DNA of 40,373 bases from JALVCQ01 sp964452325 (GTDB lineage Bacteria; Bacteroidota; Bacteroidia; JAADEI01; JALVCQ01): positions 1-40,373 of the forward strand of contig CAYVLB010000002.1 in the NCBI GenBank assembly GCA_964452325.1. Reading direction: 5' to 3'. The position numbers and the translations under genes are program-made. Below the pieces are notes generated by a model. That model was not told the origin of the DNA. It saw nothing but the letters and a program-made list of their open reading frames with translations, and searched no databases. Of the stretch, positions 32,530 to 40,373 are shown one piece after another; the stretch's first letter is position 1; every line of letters begins with the position of its first letter.

Positions 32530-35500
32530 TCAATAACGTTGATAATAACTTTGGACGATGGGAAGAATCTGTCCGACAATAAAATCTTTCTCGGAATAAT
32601 CAAGTACCCGCACGCGTACCCCACGCTGACTCATTTTTCGGATTTTCTTATCGTATGTTTCCATCAGTTGAATATCGGATGAAGCAATACCGACTTCTTT
32701 ACCCACAACTTGGACGAATAACCATGACCAATCGGACATTTCAAGATAGATATAGAGGGCTTGATCGGGTTGTGTGGGGTCAATATTCGGGGGACGTATG
32801 GCCACGAATCCATACACTTTTTGACTGATACCGCTTCGGGCCATACCAGCCAGACCAGGTGTATCGATCGAGATAAACATTCCCAGTTCGGGATTCCACA
32901 TCATGGAGAGGTCTGAAAAGATAAAGGTGGGTGCATAGTCTTTGTGGGGAACCCATAGTGCTTCTTCTTCGAGGCTTCCAATGAGGTCTTCATAGATATC
33001 TGGGCGTTCGATGGCCAGCCAATTTTGAAGGCAGAAGTGCATTAGCGGTGTATTGTCGGAAGAGGCCTCTACTTCGAAGGAATTTTCAGCAGCAGAATCG
33101 CCAATTGCACTGATCAGGTCAGTAGGTAAGGGCAATTCAAACGCTGCGACGAGGTCTAATCGATATTGGTTGGGAAGGATCGAATCTCTTTGAATCCATC
33201 CTCCGATGTAGGGTGTAACACTAGGGGCAGGTTGAAGAATACGTAAATGGCTGGAAAGTACTCGGATATCACCAGTTCTCTCATCCCCTTCCAGACGGTA
33301 TGAATAGAAGGTATCAATGGTGGGTTGGAAGGTATCATAACGGACATCACTGATGATGAAGAGCTGCTGGGCGGAATCGTAGAAAAATTTGGCGGTATCC
33401 ACAGTGGCAAGCGGAATGTCGAAGTCGTTGTTGAGGGGTTGAAGAAAGCGGGGATAGATATGGCTCATCATCCCAGGTTCAAGGAAGAAACCGTGGCGAA
33501 TGCCAAGCCCATCTTTCGAATTAACCGGACTTACAATGGGTATTTCCACGTTGCGGGCATCGATATTCCCACGGATGGGGAACCACAAGGTTTGGAAATG
33601 GGGCCATTGGGATGCGTTGCGAATGAAACCCTCGAACATGAGGGCAGGATCGTTGCTTGCCATTTTAAGGGTGCCAGTAAACTGAAATCGCGGATGGGGA
33701 AAAAAGTGGATTGAATCGGGGACGGTGATATCCGCACGCAACAGACTATCACGGGAAATGTAAATCCGGTTGGCGGGTAAGTTATAATGGTCACCAGATA
33801 TGGTTTGATAAGGATATGTGCCCGTCCCGGCAATGTCGTATTTCCCACGAATGGTGAGCTGGGCATTGACAATGCGATGGTATTTATGGTGATGGTCGGC
33901 AATGATGGTGGCACTATCCAAATGGGGTAGCCGACCCCCTTTTTCAATAATTACTTTTCCGTTATTCGGAATAACCCAGCTGTTGTTCACTTCAATATAT
34001 CGGATGTTAAATGCTTTGATTTGGAAATTGTCGATGTCGTAGAGGGCATATGAAGAATTGATCGTCAGTGAATCGGCGTGGGGAGCGGTAGAAATGAATA
34101 GGGCAGTGGTGGTGTCGGCAGTGCCGCGTACGTCAAAAATAATTTGGCCCTGCTTGAGATCCCACGTATAGCTGTGTAAGGTTGTGATGAATTGATTGTA
34201 TGGAAAAATGGTAATGGAAGTATCAGTGTTGGTAATTGCATGGGCAGCCTTTTTGTCGAGGTTCAACGTAATGGATACATTACGCGATTCCATTGCATAT
34301 TCACCAGGTCGGAGTGTGCGGATTCGAAAATCTGCCGCAGGCGAGAAGACACGGTCGGGCTCAAGTTGAAAGTAATCATAAGCAGTTACTTCCCCACGTT
34401 CGTAGATAAAACTTCCGAAACTGGTCATTTGCTCAGGGGTCATTAGCAGGCGTCCCACCAGTTGAATGCTATCTTCGTAGACATATGCAGGATGTTCTTT
34501 AGTGGGCAACAAGACCAATGAGTCGTTTTGCGGATACCATTGGATATCGAAAAGGTTGCCACGTACAAGCGGATATCGCCCACGGGTATTATGAGCCACG
34601 TAGAAGGTGTCGGCAACCCCTTTTGTATACGATGGAGTAAATAAAAGTTGAGAGGAAACAATCCGGGCTCCCAAGTATTCGATTTGACCCGCCCCTTTCA
34701 ATCCTTGCTGATCCATCGTTATGTGCAATTGGCCATGTCCTTTGCCACCATACAGGGGCATGCCTTCTTCTGGGACTTGATATTCAAATCCCAACGAATA
34801 ATCGTTCATAAGTTTCAGATGAGTCTCGAACGGAGGGAGGATCCCACCGCTGGTAAATTTTCCTTTCATTCCGAAAGATTGGCGATCGATGGACTTGAGG
34901 GAATCGAGTACGAAGGGATACAGTTCGAAGTAAACCGAGTCGCGGGAATAGCCTCCTTCTCCGATGGTGGAGTCATCATAATACACAAATCCTCCTTGAC
35001 GACTCCGAAATATGGGATACTGAGGGTTATTTTGCAGTCCCGACTTGTTGTTGGGGGAGTCGATGTACAGGGTGCCTTCTAAATCTTGAAGCGGCGTTTT
35101 AACCGGCCGATAAATGCTTTTACCCGATGGCAAAGTGTCGATATAAAAGAAAGTGGCGGAGTCGATCCGAGGCATATATACGTAAAACGAGTCGTAGTTA
35201 AAATAGAAACTGTCGCCACGGAAGCTCATCAGTGCTGCATCATAAGATCCGGAAAACAAGATGGAAAGACGTTGACCAACATAAATTTCCCGATCGGGGT
35301 ACAAGGTCACATTTTGTGAATCGCTAATCTCGATTCGTGGCACGCCCCATACAATCAGGTTGTGTGAACGTCGGTTGAGCATTGCATTGCGACCTCGTCG
35401 GACTTGTGAGTAAAGCCGAATGTTATCGTGATCGATTTTTCCACGGTATGCGTCTACCAGATCAAGTGCCCTTGGGAGAATGGTAATTGTGCTGTCAGAG

Positions 35501-37038
35501 GTGGAATATTCAATCAATCCTTCGTTGGCCATGGTGATCAGTAGGGGGATAATACCGTAGCGCGTTTCGTTCCCGAATTCAATTGCCACTTCTTCAATGT
35601 CAAAATTGTAACGTTGGCGGCGACGGGCCATTAGGACCAGTCGGTGCAACGGATCATAGGGAAGAATCCCTCGGAGGAGATCATAATCGTGCGCATTGAA
35701 ATAATTAATGGACCTAAAATCCACTTTTCGGATGGCCCCATAGAGCGATTGGATTTCAATATGCGGAGAATCGATGTACCATTCCATGTAGCGACCGCGG
35801 ATAATCAGGTTATGATAAAAGTCAAGAAGGGGAGGATGAAAGTCACCCTGTCCTTGAAGATTAAAAGAGACAAAACGTTTGTCTAGAAAAATTTTAACCG
35901 CCACATTGCTATGTACGATCGAGTCATCGTCCCAATAAATCACGGCTTCGCTTTGTTGAGCGGATATCGCCGTAGGACGAAATGAAAAGTGCTTAGATCG
36001 AAATTCGATTGCCTTTTGTCCATTCTTTTCGATCCACACGCGCGCTAACCTTCCGGGAGGTGCAATTCCTAAAATGCGGATTCCCTCCAAGCCAAATCCA
36101 CCTTCGTAGTGTATTCCCGGAGCAATATCTCGTAGAAAAAGTTGCCCTTGATAGGAGATAAAACGAGGGTAATTGCGTTGCTTAACGCTGCCCCTAAGAT
36201 GAATTTTCAATTTGACCTGCCCTTGCATCGGATCGGGAAGTCGGGCAGGATAGTACAGCGTAGCAGAATCGAATGTCAGTGTTGATTTAGCCAAATCGAT
36301 GGTATATCGGCTGGGTAATTGGGCATGTAATTCGTCAGAAGGAATTCCCAACTGACGCCATGTCACACGCCCACCACTTCCTTCAAAGATATGGGTGAAA
36401 GGGTTGTAGCGCCCTTCAATGCTTTCAATGATGATCGTATCGGAACTGGAAATCCCCAATAAATCCACTGGACCTACGTAAATGGCGTGGGACGAGTCTG
36501 CCCCCCATTCATAATTTTCTGTGGACAACATCCATTGATATCCCTGTCGCCATATGAGGGCATTGTATATGAGAAGCCCGTGGGCAAAACGATATATCGT
36601 GCGGATATGCAGGGAGCGATTGTGGGGATTGTTAAGCTCCCTGACCATATACTCTAACCATCGTTGGATGGCTTCTTTTCGTACACCCAGACGAACAGCA
36701 GTATTGAGGGTTCCAATCAACTGAGCGATATCCGGTATCCAACGCATCCGACGTCTCACCATTGCGTTCACTACCTGAATGATGGGATCTTCCAACCCCG
36801 AAAACATGCCTTCTTGCCAAAACTGTTTGAATATTTTCAGTTCTTCGGCAACCGATATCGATTTTCCGTCGGGCAAGTTCACGTCCACACCACGTCCTCC
36901 AACATAATTCATCTGTGCGATAAGCTGGGATAGAAACCCTTCGGGATGGGTTGGGTATTTCCATGCTTCTTGGGCAGCTACGTGGGTGATGCTGAGAAGG
37001 AAGAGTATTATAGCTAATCGGAGTGTTAGGTGAATCAT
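32530..37038 (-). CDS. Giant secreted beta-rich protein of unknown function (about 1,502 aa)
   Basis: The product has a clear signal peptide (IHLTLRLAIILFLLSITHVAA, cut before QEAWKYP in my reading). Residues about 25-190 are mainly helical; the remaining 1,300 are dominated by short beta strands with aromatic and Asp-Ser turns (for example DSFYFNYDSFYVYMPRIDS and DSVYFELYPFVLDSLKSID). I see no catalytic motif, no T9SS sorting domain, no lipobox and no C-terminal membrane helix, so it is probably periplasmic or attached to the outer membrane from inside. A long beta-solenoid or lipid-conduit shape is conceivable but not shown. The ATG at 37038 overlaps the prmA stop by 4 bp (ATGA); an upstream ATG at 37074 would hide the signal peptide. 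It is followed directly by plsY, and lptF/G is convergent next door. Confidence 0.85.
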   Translation of the reverse strand: MIHLTLRLAIILFLLSITHVAAQEAWKYPTHPEGFLSQLIAQMNYVGGRGVDVNLPDGKSISVAEELKIFKQFWQEGMFSGLEDPIIQVVNAMVRRRMRWIPDIAQLIGTLNTAVRLGVRKEAIQRWLEYMVRELNNPHNRSLHIRTIYRFAHGLLIYNALIWRQGYQWMLSTENYEWGADSSHAIYVGPVDLLGISSSDTIIIESIEGRYNPFTHIFEGSGGRVTWRQLGIPSDELHAQLPSRYTIDLAKSTLTFDSATLYYPARLPDPMQGQVKLKIHLRGSVKQRNYPRFISYQGQLFLRDIAPGIHYEGGFGLEGIRILGIAPPGRLARVWIEKNGQKAIEFRSKHFSFRPTAISAQQSEAVIYWDDDSIVHSNVAVKIFLDKRFVSFNLQGQGDFHPPLLDFYHNLIIRGRYMEWYIDSPHIEIQSLYGAIRKVDFRSINYFNAHDYDLLRGILPYDPLHRLVLMARRRQRYNFDIEEVAIEFGNETRYGIIPLLITMANEGLIEYSTSDSTITILPRALDLVDAYRGKIDHDNIRLYSQVRRGRNAMLNRRSHNLIVWGVPRIEISDSQNVTLYPDREIYVGQRLSILFSGSYDAALMSFRGDSFYFNYDSFYVYMPRIDSATFFYIDTLPSGKSIYRPVKTPLQDLEGTLYIDSPNNKSGLQNNPQYPIFRSRQGGFVYYDDSTIGEGGYSRDSVYFELYPFVLDSLKSIDRQSFGMKGKFTSGGILPPFETHLKLMNDYSLGFEYQVPEEGMPLYGGKGHGQLHITMDQQGLKGAGQIEYLGARIVSSQLLFTPSYTKGVADTFYVAHNTRGRYPLVRGNLFDIQWYPQNDSLVLLPTKEHPAYVYEDSIQLVGRLLMTPEQMTSFGSFIYERGEVTAYDYFQLEPDRVFSPAADFRIRTLRPGEYAMESRNVSITLNLDKKAAHAITNTDTSITIFPYNQFITTLHSYTWDLKQGQIIFDVRGTADTTTALFISTAPHADSLTINSSYALYDIDNFQIKAFNIRYIEVNNSWVIPNNGKVIIEKGGRLPHLDSATIIADHHHKYHRIVNAQLTIRGKYDIAGTGTYPYQTISGDHYNLPANRIYISRDSLLRADITVPDSIHFFPHPRFQFTGTLKMASNDPALMFEGFIRNASQWPHFQTLWFPIRGNIDARNVEIPIVSPVNSKDGLGIRHGFFLEPGMMSHIYPRFLQPLNNDFDIPLATVDTAKFFYDSAQQLFIISDVRYDTFQPTIDTFYSYRLEGDERTGDIRVLSSHLRILQPAPSVTPYIGGWIQRDSILPNQYRLDLVAAFELPLPTDLISAIGDSAAENSFEVEASSDNTPLMHFCLQNWLAIERPDIYEDLIGSLEEEALWVPHKDYAPTFIFSDLSMMWNPELGMFISIDTPGLAGMARSGISQKVYGFVAIRPPNIDPTQPDQALYIYLEMSDWSWLFVQVVGKEVGIASSDIQLMETYDKKIRKMSQRGVRVRVLDYSEKDFIVGQILPIVQSYYQRY

Positions 37039-37865
37039 GGGGCAGCAGTTTGGCAAAACGTTAAGGCGGTCCATTCCTTGTCGGAGTGTTGCTCAGTAAG
37101 ATGTAGCCCATGGCGATTGGCCGCTTGGATCATTTGTTCGGCATCCTGCCCAAGGATACCGCTTATCATCAGTATTCCTGCTGTGCGTAGGTGATGGGCA
37201 AACTGGGGCATCAGTTGGCACAACGTATTTCGTTCGATGTTTGCCAATATCACGTCGGCGATAGGTAGTTGGTGAAGGTCTTGCTCAGAAACGGGGCAGA
37301 TGCGGCGGCATTGATTCAGTCGGATATTGTGATAGGTGTTGTTTAATGCCCATGGGTAGTTTTCAACAGCCCATATTTGTCGGGCGCCCAACTTTTCCGC
37401 ATAAATAGACAGAATTCCGGTGCCAGCTCCCCAGTCAATTACCACAGCATCTTTGAGTGGCAGTGACGGCATCAGCTTCAATACCAGCCGTGTAGATGGA
37501 TGATGTCCCGTTCCAAATGCCATGGCTGGATAGATGCATATGGCGTGCCGATGGGTGCGGGTGGATATGTGATGAAAAGGTGCATAGATGAGGAGTTGTT
37601 TACCAATAGATACTGGCGGAAAATTGGCTTCCCATTTTCGGTTCCAGTTTTGTCCCGAGAGGGTCGCTTTGCCCTTCCATCGGAGGCGTTTTCGGAGGGC
37701 TGTCGGCAGGGAAAAATTCTGCACCGGGCAGCTTGGATCGACATAAGCGCGCACGGTGTGTTGGGTTTCTTCAGCACCCAGAAAGGGATACTGGTCAAGC
37801 CATGCCATGAGCCATTCTCGGGCCGCTGCATCGCCTTCCCATTCCCATATTTCATATGATTTCAT
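37035..37865 (-). CDS. prmA: Ribosomal protein L11 methyltransferase
   Basis: The protein trimethylates lysines of ribosomal protein L11 using SAM. PrmA signatures are present: AFGTGHHPSTRL, the SAM-binding VIDWGAGTGILSIYAEKLGA, the acidic motif IWAVENYPWALNN, and DVILANIERNTL. The length of about 277 residues is normal. I use the ATG at 37865 (MKSYEIWEWEG); ATG 37874 and TTG 37877 are alternatives. It overlaps tpiA upstream by 14 bp and the giant gene downstream by 4 bp. Confidence 0.93.
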   Translation of the reverse strand: MKSYEIWEWEGDAAAREWLMAWLDQYPFLGAEETQHTVRAYVDPSCPVQNFSLPTALRKRLRWKGKATLSGQNWNRKWEANFPPVSIGKQLLIYAPFHHISTRTHRHAICIYPAMAFGTGHHPSTRLVLKLMPSLPLKDAVVIDWGAGTGILSIYAEKLGARQIWAVENYPWALNNTYHNIRLNQCRRICPVSEQDLHQLPIADVILANIERNTLCQLMPQFAHHLRTAGILMISGILGQDAEQMIQAANRHGLHLTEQHSDKEWTALTFCQTAAP

Positions 37866-38628
37866 GGGCTGCATCAATGATGGCTACAAAATCTGTAGGG
37901 TTGAGGGAAGCACCGCCAACCAATCCCCCATCAATATCCGTACAGCTGAATAATTCGACAGCGTTAGTGGGCTTTACACTGCCGCCGTAAAGGATGGGTA
38001 CACTTTTCGCAACTTCCTCCCCGTGGTGGGTTTGCAGGCGCCCACGAATGAATGCGTGCATCTGTTGGGCTTGTGCAGGGCTGGCCGTTTGTCCTGTCCC
38101 AATCGCCCATACCGGTTCGTAAGCAATAATTATTTGCCGTGCAACAGTGGCAGAAAGTTTTGATATAATAGGATCAATCTGATTGGCAACGGTTTCAAAA
38201 TGTTGGCCTGCACGCCGCTGATGAAGATCTTCACCACAACAATATATAGGCGTGAGTCCGGCAGCAAAAGCTGCTTCGATTTTTTTCAACAGCGTTGCTT
38301 CCGTTTCACCAAAGTATTGCCGGCGTTCGGAATGGCCTATGAGCACGTAGCTACATCCATAGCTACGCAATTGGATAGCGGAGACCTCACCAGTGTAGGC
38401 TCCTTCCGTGTCCCAGTGGCAATTTTGCCCACCTACCGCCACCCATTGAATAAGGGATTGCCGTGCAACGGGTAAGTGGAGGAACGAAGGCAACAGAACG
38501 GTTAGTGCCCGGAGTTGATCTGCACGTTGTTCAATCAGTGGATTAAGGGTCGCCACATATTCGGCAAAGGCTTCCCGGTCAAGATGCATTTTGTGGTTGC
38601 CTGCCACAATCATCGGACGCAATTGCAT
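37852..38628 (-). CDS. tpiA: Triosephosphate isomerase
   Basis: This glycolytic enzyme interconverts dihydroxyacetone phosphate and glyceraldehyde-3-phosphate. Catalytic residues are in place: Asn and Lys in VAGNHKMH, His in LIGHSERRQYFGE, and Glu in AYEPVWAIGTGQTA; the phosphate loop ILYGGSVKPTNA is also intact. The near-universal GNWKMN motif reads GNHKMH, an unusual Trp to His change beside the catalytic Lys. An AGGAG ribosome binding site lies about 5 bp before the ATG at 38628. It begins 7 bp after the upstream nucleotidyltransferase-like gene. Confidence 0.95.
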   Translation of the reverse strand: MQLRPMIVAGNHKMHLDREAFAEYVATLNPLIEQRADQLRALTVLLPSFLHLPVARQSLIQWVAVGGQNCHWDTEGAYTGEVSAIQLRSYGCSYVLIGHSERRQYFGETEATLLKKIEAAFAAGLTPIYCCGEDLHQRRAGQHFETVANQIDPIISKLSATVARQIIIAYEPVWAIGTGQTASPAQAQQMHAFIRGRLQTHHGEEVAKSVPILYGGSVKPTNAVELFSCTDIDGGLVGGASLNPTDFVAIIDAAHEII

Positions 38629-38635
38629 AATCTCC

Positions 38636-39832
38636 TTAGTCGTTTCGATAGCGTGCGGAGTATTGAAAAATATGTTGGAATCGTATTCGGTCGGACTCAG
38701 TAAAGGGACGATTGCGTCGGGCCATCACCCGTTCAGCAGTTTCCATGGCCTTGTCTAAGAGGTATGTTCGATAGCCCTGCCCCCCGCCCCAGCTAAATGA
38801 TGGGATAAACTTGCGGGGAAAGCCTGCACCAAACACATTACTACTGAACCCTACCACGGTTGCTGTGTTGAACATCGTATTGATGGCACTCTTCGAATGG
38901 TCACCCAAAATAAGCCCCACAAATTGATGGGGCGTTTGTATAAATCGCCCTGCCCGATACGACCACACCTTCACCGGTGCATAGTTATTGCTAAGGTTAG
39001 AGTTGTTGGTATCCGCTCCCAGATTACACCATTCACCGATGACGCTATCTCCCAAAAAACCATCGTGTGCCTTGTTCGCATAACCTTGAAAAACAGAACG
39101 GCTAATCTCTCCACCCACTTTACAATAGGGCCCTATAGTAGTAGGTCCGTAAATTTTCGCTCCCATCTTTATCAGCGAATGCTCTCCTAACCATATGGGC
39201 CCGCGAAGCATAGCTCCTTCCATTACATGGGCATGACTCATCAGAATGATGGGTCCTTCGTCCGTATTCAGTACGGCACCTGCACCGATGCGGTAGCTTC
39301 CCGCTGCCCATATCCCATGCTTGCCACGTATCATAACGTCCCGGGGCAACTCATCGGTCACGTTCCGGGTGGATTGTAGCAGTGCAAAGTCGTGCTGCAG
39401 CATCTCCCCGTTGTGTAGAAATACATCAATGGGATGCGTAAGGCGTATTCCGCACGGCGGGGGTTCTTCAATAAATCGAAGTGATGCATGGCACGCATCG
39501 GCCAATGTAAGGGGTTCTTCAGTGCGTAATGCCCACACTATTCCTTCGTGCCGAAGGGCTTCACCTGATCGGAGGTTAAGGACTTTTTCTGTGATTTCCC
39601 GATTGGCTAACAACGCAGCATCAACCCTAACGTATTGTTTGAGCGCTTGGGGAATTAATGGTATCGGATGAAAAGGTGATGATCCGGCCAGGACGACGCT
39701 TGTAACCCCCAATGCTTTCCATCGCTCAACGTTGGTGCCCCCCCCACAACGAATCTCTGCCACATGACGGGCATAAGTCAAGGGAAGCAGGTCTTCCCAT
39801 GATAGGGATTCGTCGAGAATCACAGCTGCCAT
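38636..39832 (-). CDS. Putative sugar nucleotidyltransferase, GlmU-like with left-handed beta-helix
   Basis: The 398-residue protein starts AVILDESLSWEDLLPLTYARHVAEIRCG, the pattern of the Bacteroidota GlmU-like family (NTP_transf_4 type) rather than the G-x-G-x-R pyrophosphorylase loop of true GlmU. The middle and C-terminal parts carry hexapeptide repeats of a left-handed beta-helix (GPIWLGEHSLIKMGAKIYGPTTIG, VIGEWCNLGADTNNSNLSNNY), as in acyl- or acetyltransferases. A role in UDP-sugar or cell-wall precursor synthesis is inferred only. It is the first gene of the unit ending with plsY. Its ATG at 39832 lies 71 bp from the divergent CWC-DUF5522 gene; a near-match TATCTTTA on the minus strand (39867-39874) may be its -7 element. 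Confidence 0.85.
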   Translation of the reverse strand: MAAVILDESLSWEDLLPLTYARHVAEIRCGGGTNVERWKALGVTSVVLAGSSPFHPIPLIPQALKQYVRVDAALLANREITEKVLNLRSGEALRHEGIVWALRTEEPLTLADACHASLRFIEEPPPCGIRLTHPIDVFLHNGEMLQHDFALLQSTRNVTDELPRDVMIRGKHGIWAAGSYRIGAGAVLNTDEGPIILMSHAHVMEGAMLRGPIWLGEHSLIKMGAKIYGPTTIGPYCKVGGEISRSVFQGYANKAHDGFLGDSVIGEWCNLGADTNNSNLSNNYAPVKVWSYRAGRFIQTPHQFVGLILGDHSKSAINTMFNTATVVGFSSNVFGAGFPRKFIPSFSWGGGQGYRTYLLDKAMETAERVMARRNRPFTESDRIRFQHIFQYSARYRND

Positions 39833-39903
39833 AGCAGTTTTCGGTGCACGTCGGATTTCCGGCCTGTAAAGATAACCTTTTCGGATCGAGGGGATTATTT
39901 TTG

Positions 39904-40281
39904 ATGTCCATGTGTGGTGGAGTATGGCAATGTCCCCGCTGTGGGGGAGCGATGCCCTGCCGATTGGCAGATTTGAATGAATGCATGGATTGGGAACCCT
40001 ACCTATCGTCGCTTACGGTGGAATTTTTACAAACTACCCAGTGGGGTTGGCTATGTCGTGATTGCCTACGGCATTTTGATACGCTGATACAACATGCTGC
40101 TTTGCAACATCTTCCGTCTTCACCGTCGGAATTCAAGGAGGGGGTTCATTATTATATCGAAGACGGTCGATGGGTACTGACGGAATTGTACCACATCCTC
40201 AAAGGGCGATGTTGCCGTAATGGATGTCGGCATTGTGTATATGGGTGGAAGGTTCACTCGCTAAAAAACCAGGGGGCTTAA
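39904..40281 (+). CDS. Fusion of Cys-rich CWC domain and DUF5522
   Basis: The 125-residue product joins two small Cys-rich modules. Residues about 4-55 match the CWC type: WQCPRCGGAMPC, then GWLCRDCLRHF, with two CxxC pairs that could bind zinc. The C-terminal 45 residues match DUF5522: EGVHYYIEDGRWVLTELYHILKG followed by CCRNGCRHCVYGW, with its own C-x3-C-x2-C set. Both families are small and uncharacterised in Bacteroidota. The ATG at 39904 is preferred (purine-rich GAGGGG upstream); a GTG at 39844 would add 20 residues without similarity. The 3' end overlaps the convergent transporter gene by 4 bp. Confidence 0.85.
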   Translation: MSMCGGVWQCPRCGGAMPCRLADLNECMDWEPYLSSLTVEFLQTTQWGWLCRDCLRHFDTLIQHAALQHLPSSPSEFKEGVHYYIEDGRWVLTELYHILKGRCCRNGCRHCVYGWKVHSLKNQGA

Positions 40282-40373
40282 CCTAACGCTACATCCAACA
40301 ACATCATCACCAGAAATCCTATCAGCGTGAAGTAGGTGGCGAGGTCGGTATGACCTCCTAAGTGCGATTCGGG
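40278..40373 (-). CDS. ZIP-family metal transporter, C-terminal end (partial)
   Basis: The minus frame is open from the window edge to a TAA at 40278-40280 and encodes 31 residues. The end reads TDLATYFTLIGFLVMMLLDVALG, preceded by a His/Gly segment (ESHLGGH). The final membrane helix ending MMLLDVALG is the usual C-terminus of ZIP-family zinc/divalent metal permeases. The gene continues beyond the window. Confidence 0.75.
   Translation of the reverse strand, partial: PESHLGGHTDLATYFTLIGFLVMMLLDVALG

Noticed and set aside
39896..39903. TATTTTTG directly before the ATG of the CWC-DUF5522 gene
   Set aside because: It fits the -7 consensus, but transcription would start after the ATG at 39904, so it is probably a chance match unless translation starts at the ATG at 39910.
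1..40373. Mobile elements, phage, CRISPR or defence islands
   Set aside because: I found no transposase, integrase, spaced direct repeats, restriction genes or toxin-antitoxin pairs; the genes are mostly conserved housekeeping and envelope functions.

Overview
The window reads as a chromosomal stretch from a member of the Bacteroidota. The supporting signals are three type IX secretion (T9SS) C-terminal sorting domains, an S46 dipeptidyl-peptidase, YihY, LptF/G, PlsY, a DUF5522 protein, a 31-residue AURKAIP1/COX24-type microprotein, and several transcription-unit starts carrying the TAnnTTTG -7 element typical of Bacteroidota. I cannot place it below phylum level. It looks like a metagenome-derived or draft scaffold, because it contains two runs of exactly ten Ns (986-995 and 30268-30277). 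I saw no phage genes, transposases, CRISPR arrays or integrases; this is mostly core genome.

Layout. 1-2.2 kb: maf, convergent with a secreted T9SS cargo gene broken by the first gap and probably also by a frameshift. 2.2-5.5 kb: a 368-bp divergent intergenic region with an inverted repeat, then an OmpA/TPR lipoprotein and a second lipoprotein, closed by a strong terminator. 5.5-9.3 kb: thioesterase, yihY, tRNA-Ser(UGA) and a very Trp- and Gly-rich TonB-dependent receptor. 9.3-16.3 kb (minus): a tightly packed seven-gene unit, mutY, fused speD-speE, agmatinase, aminotransferase, heptose-7-phosphate kinase, crotonase, trmH. 16.3-18.8 kb (plus): TPR membrane protein, microprotein, ribonuclease E/G. 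18.8-26.3 kb (minus): dnaN, pyrC, S46 peptidase, M14 carboxypeptidase with sorting domain, and a near-bare sorting-domain protein. 26.4-31.9 kb: rsmF-like diverging from dnaG, then tgt and an LptF/G permease. 31.9-39.8 kb (minus): nucleotidyltransferase-like protein, tpiA, prmA, a giant secreted protein of about 1,500 residues, plsY. 39.9-40.4 kb: a CWC-DUF5522 fusion and the 3' end of a ZIP metal transporter.

How the parts fit. Agmatinase feeds putrescine to the fused AdoMetDC/spermidine synthase, giving a two-gene route from agmatine to spermidine. The M14 and S46 enzymes would break down extracellular and periplasmic peptides. The rfaE1-like kinase, LptF/G, PlsY and perhaps the giant protein belong to envelope building. 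mutY, dnaN, dnaG, rng, tgt, trmH, rsmF and prmA are housekeeping genes for DNA and RNA.

The least explained item is the giant beta-rich secreted protein at 32530-37038. Other points worth a look are the speD-speE fusion, a sorting domain with almost no cargo, the CWC-DUF5522 fusion, and the strong G/T skew of the plus strand around 7-9 kb.
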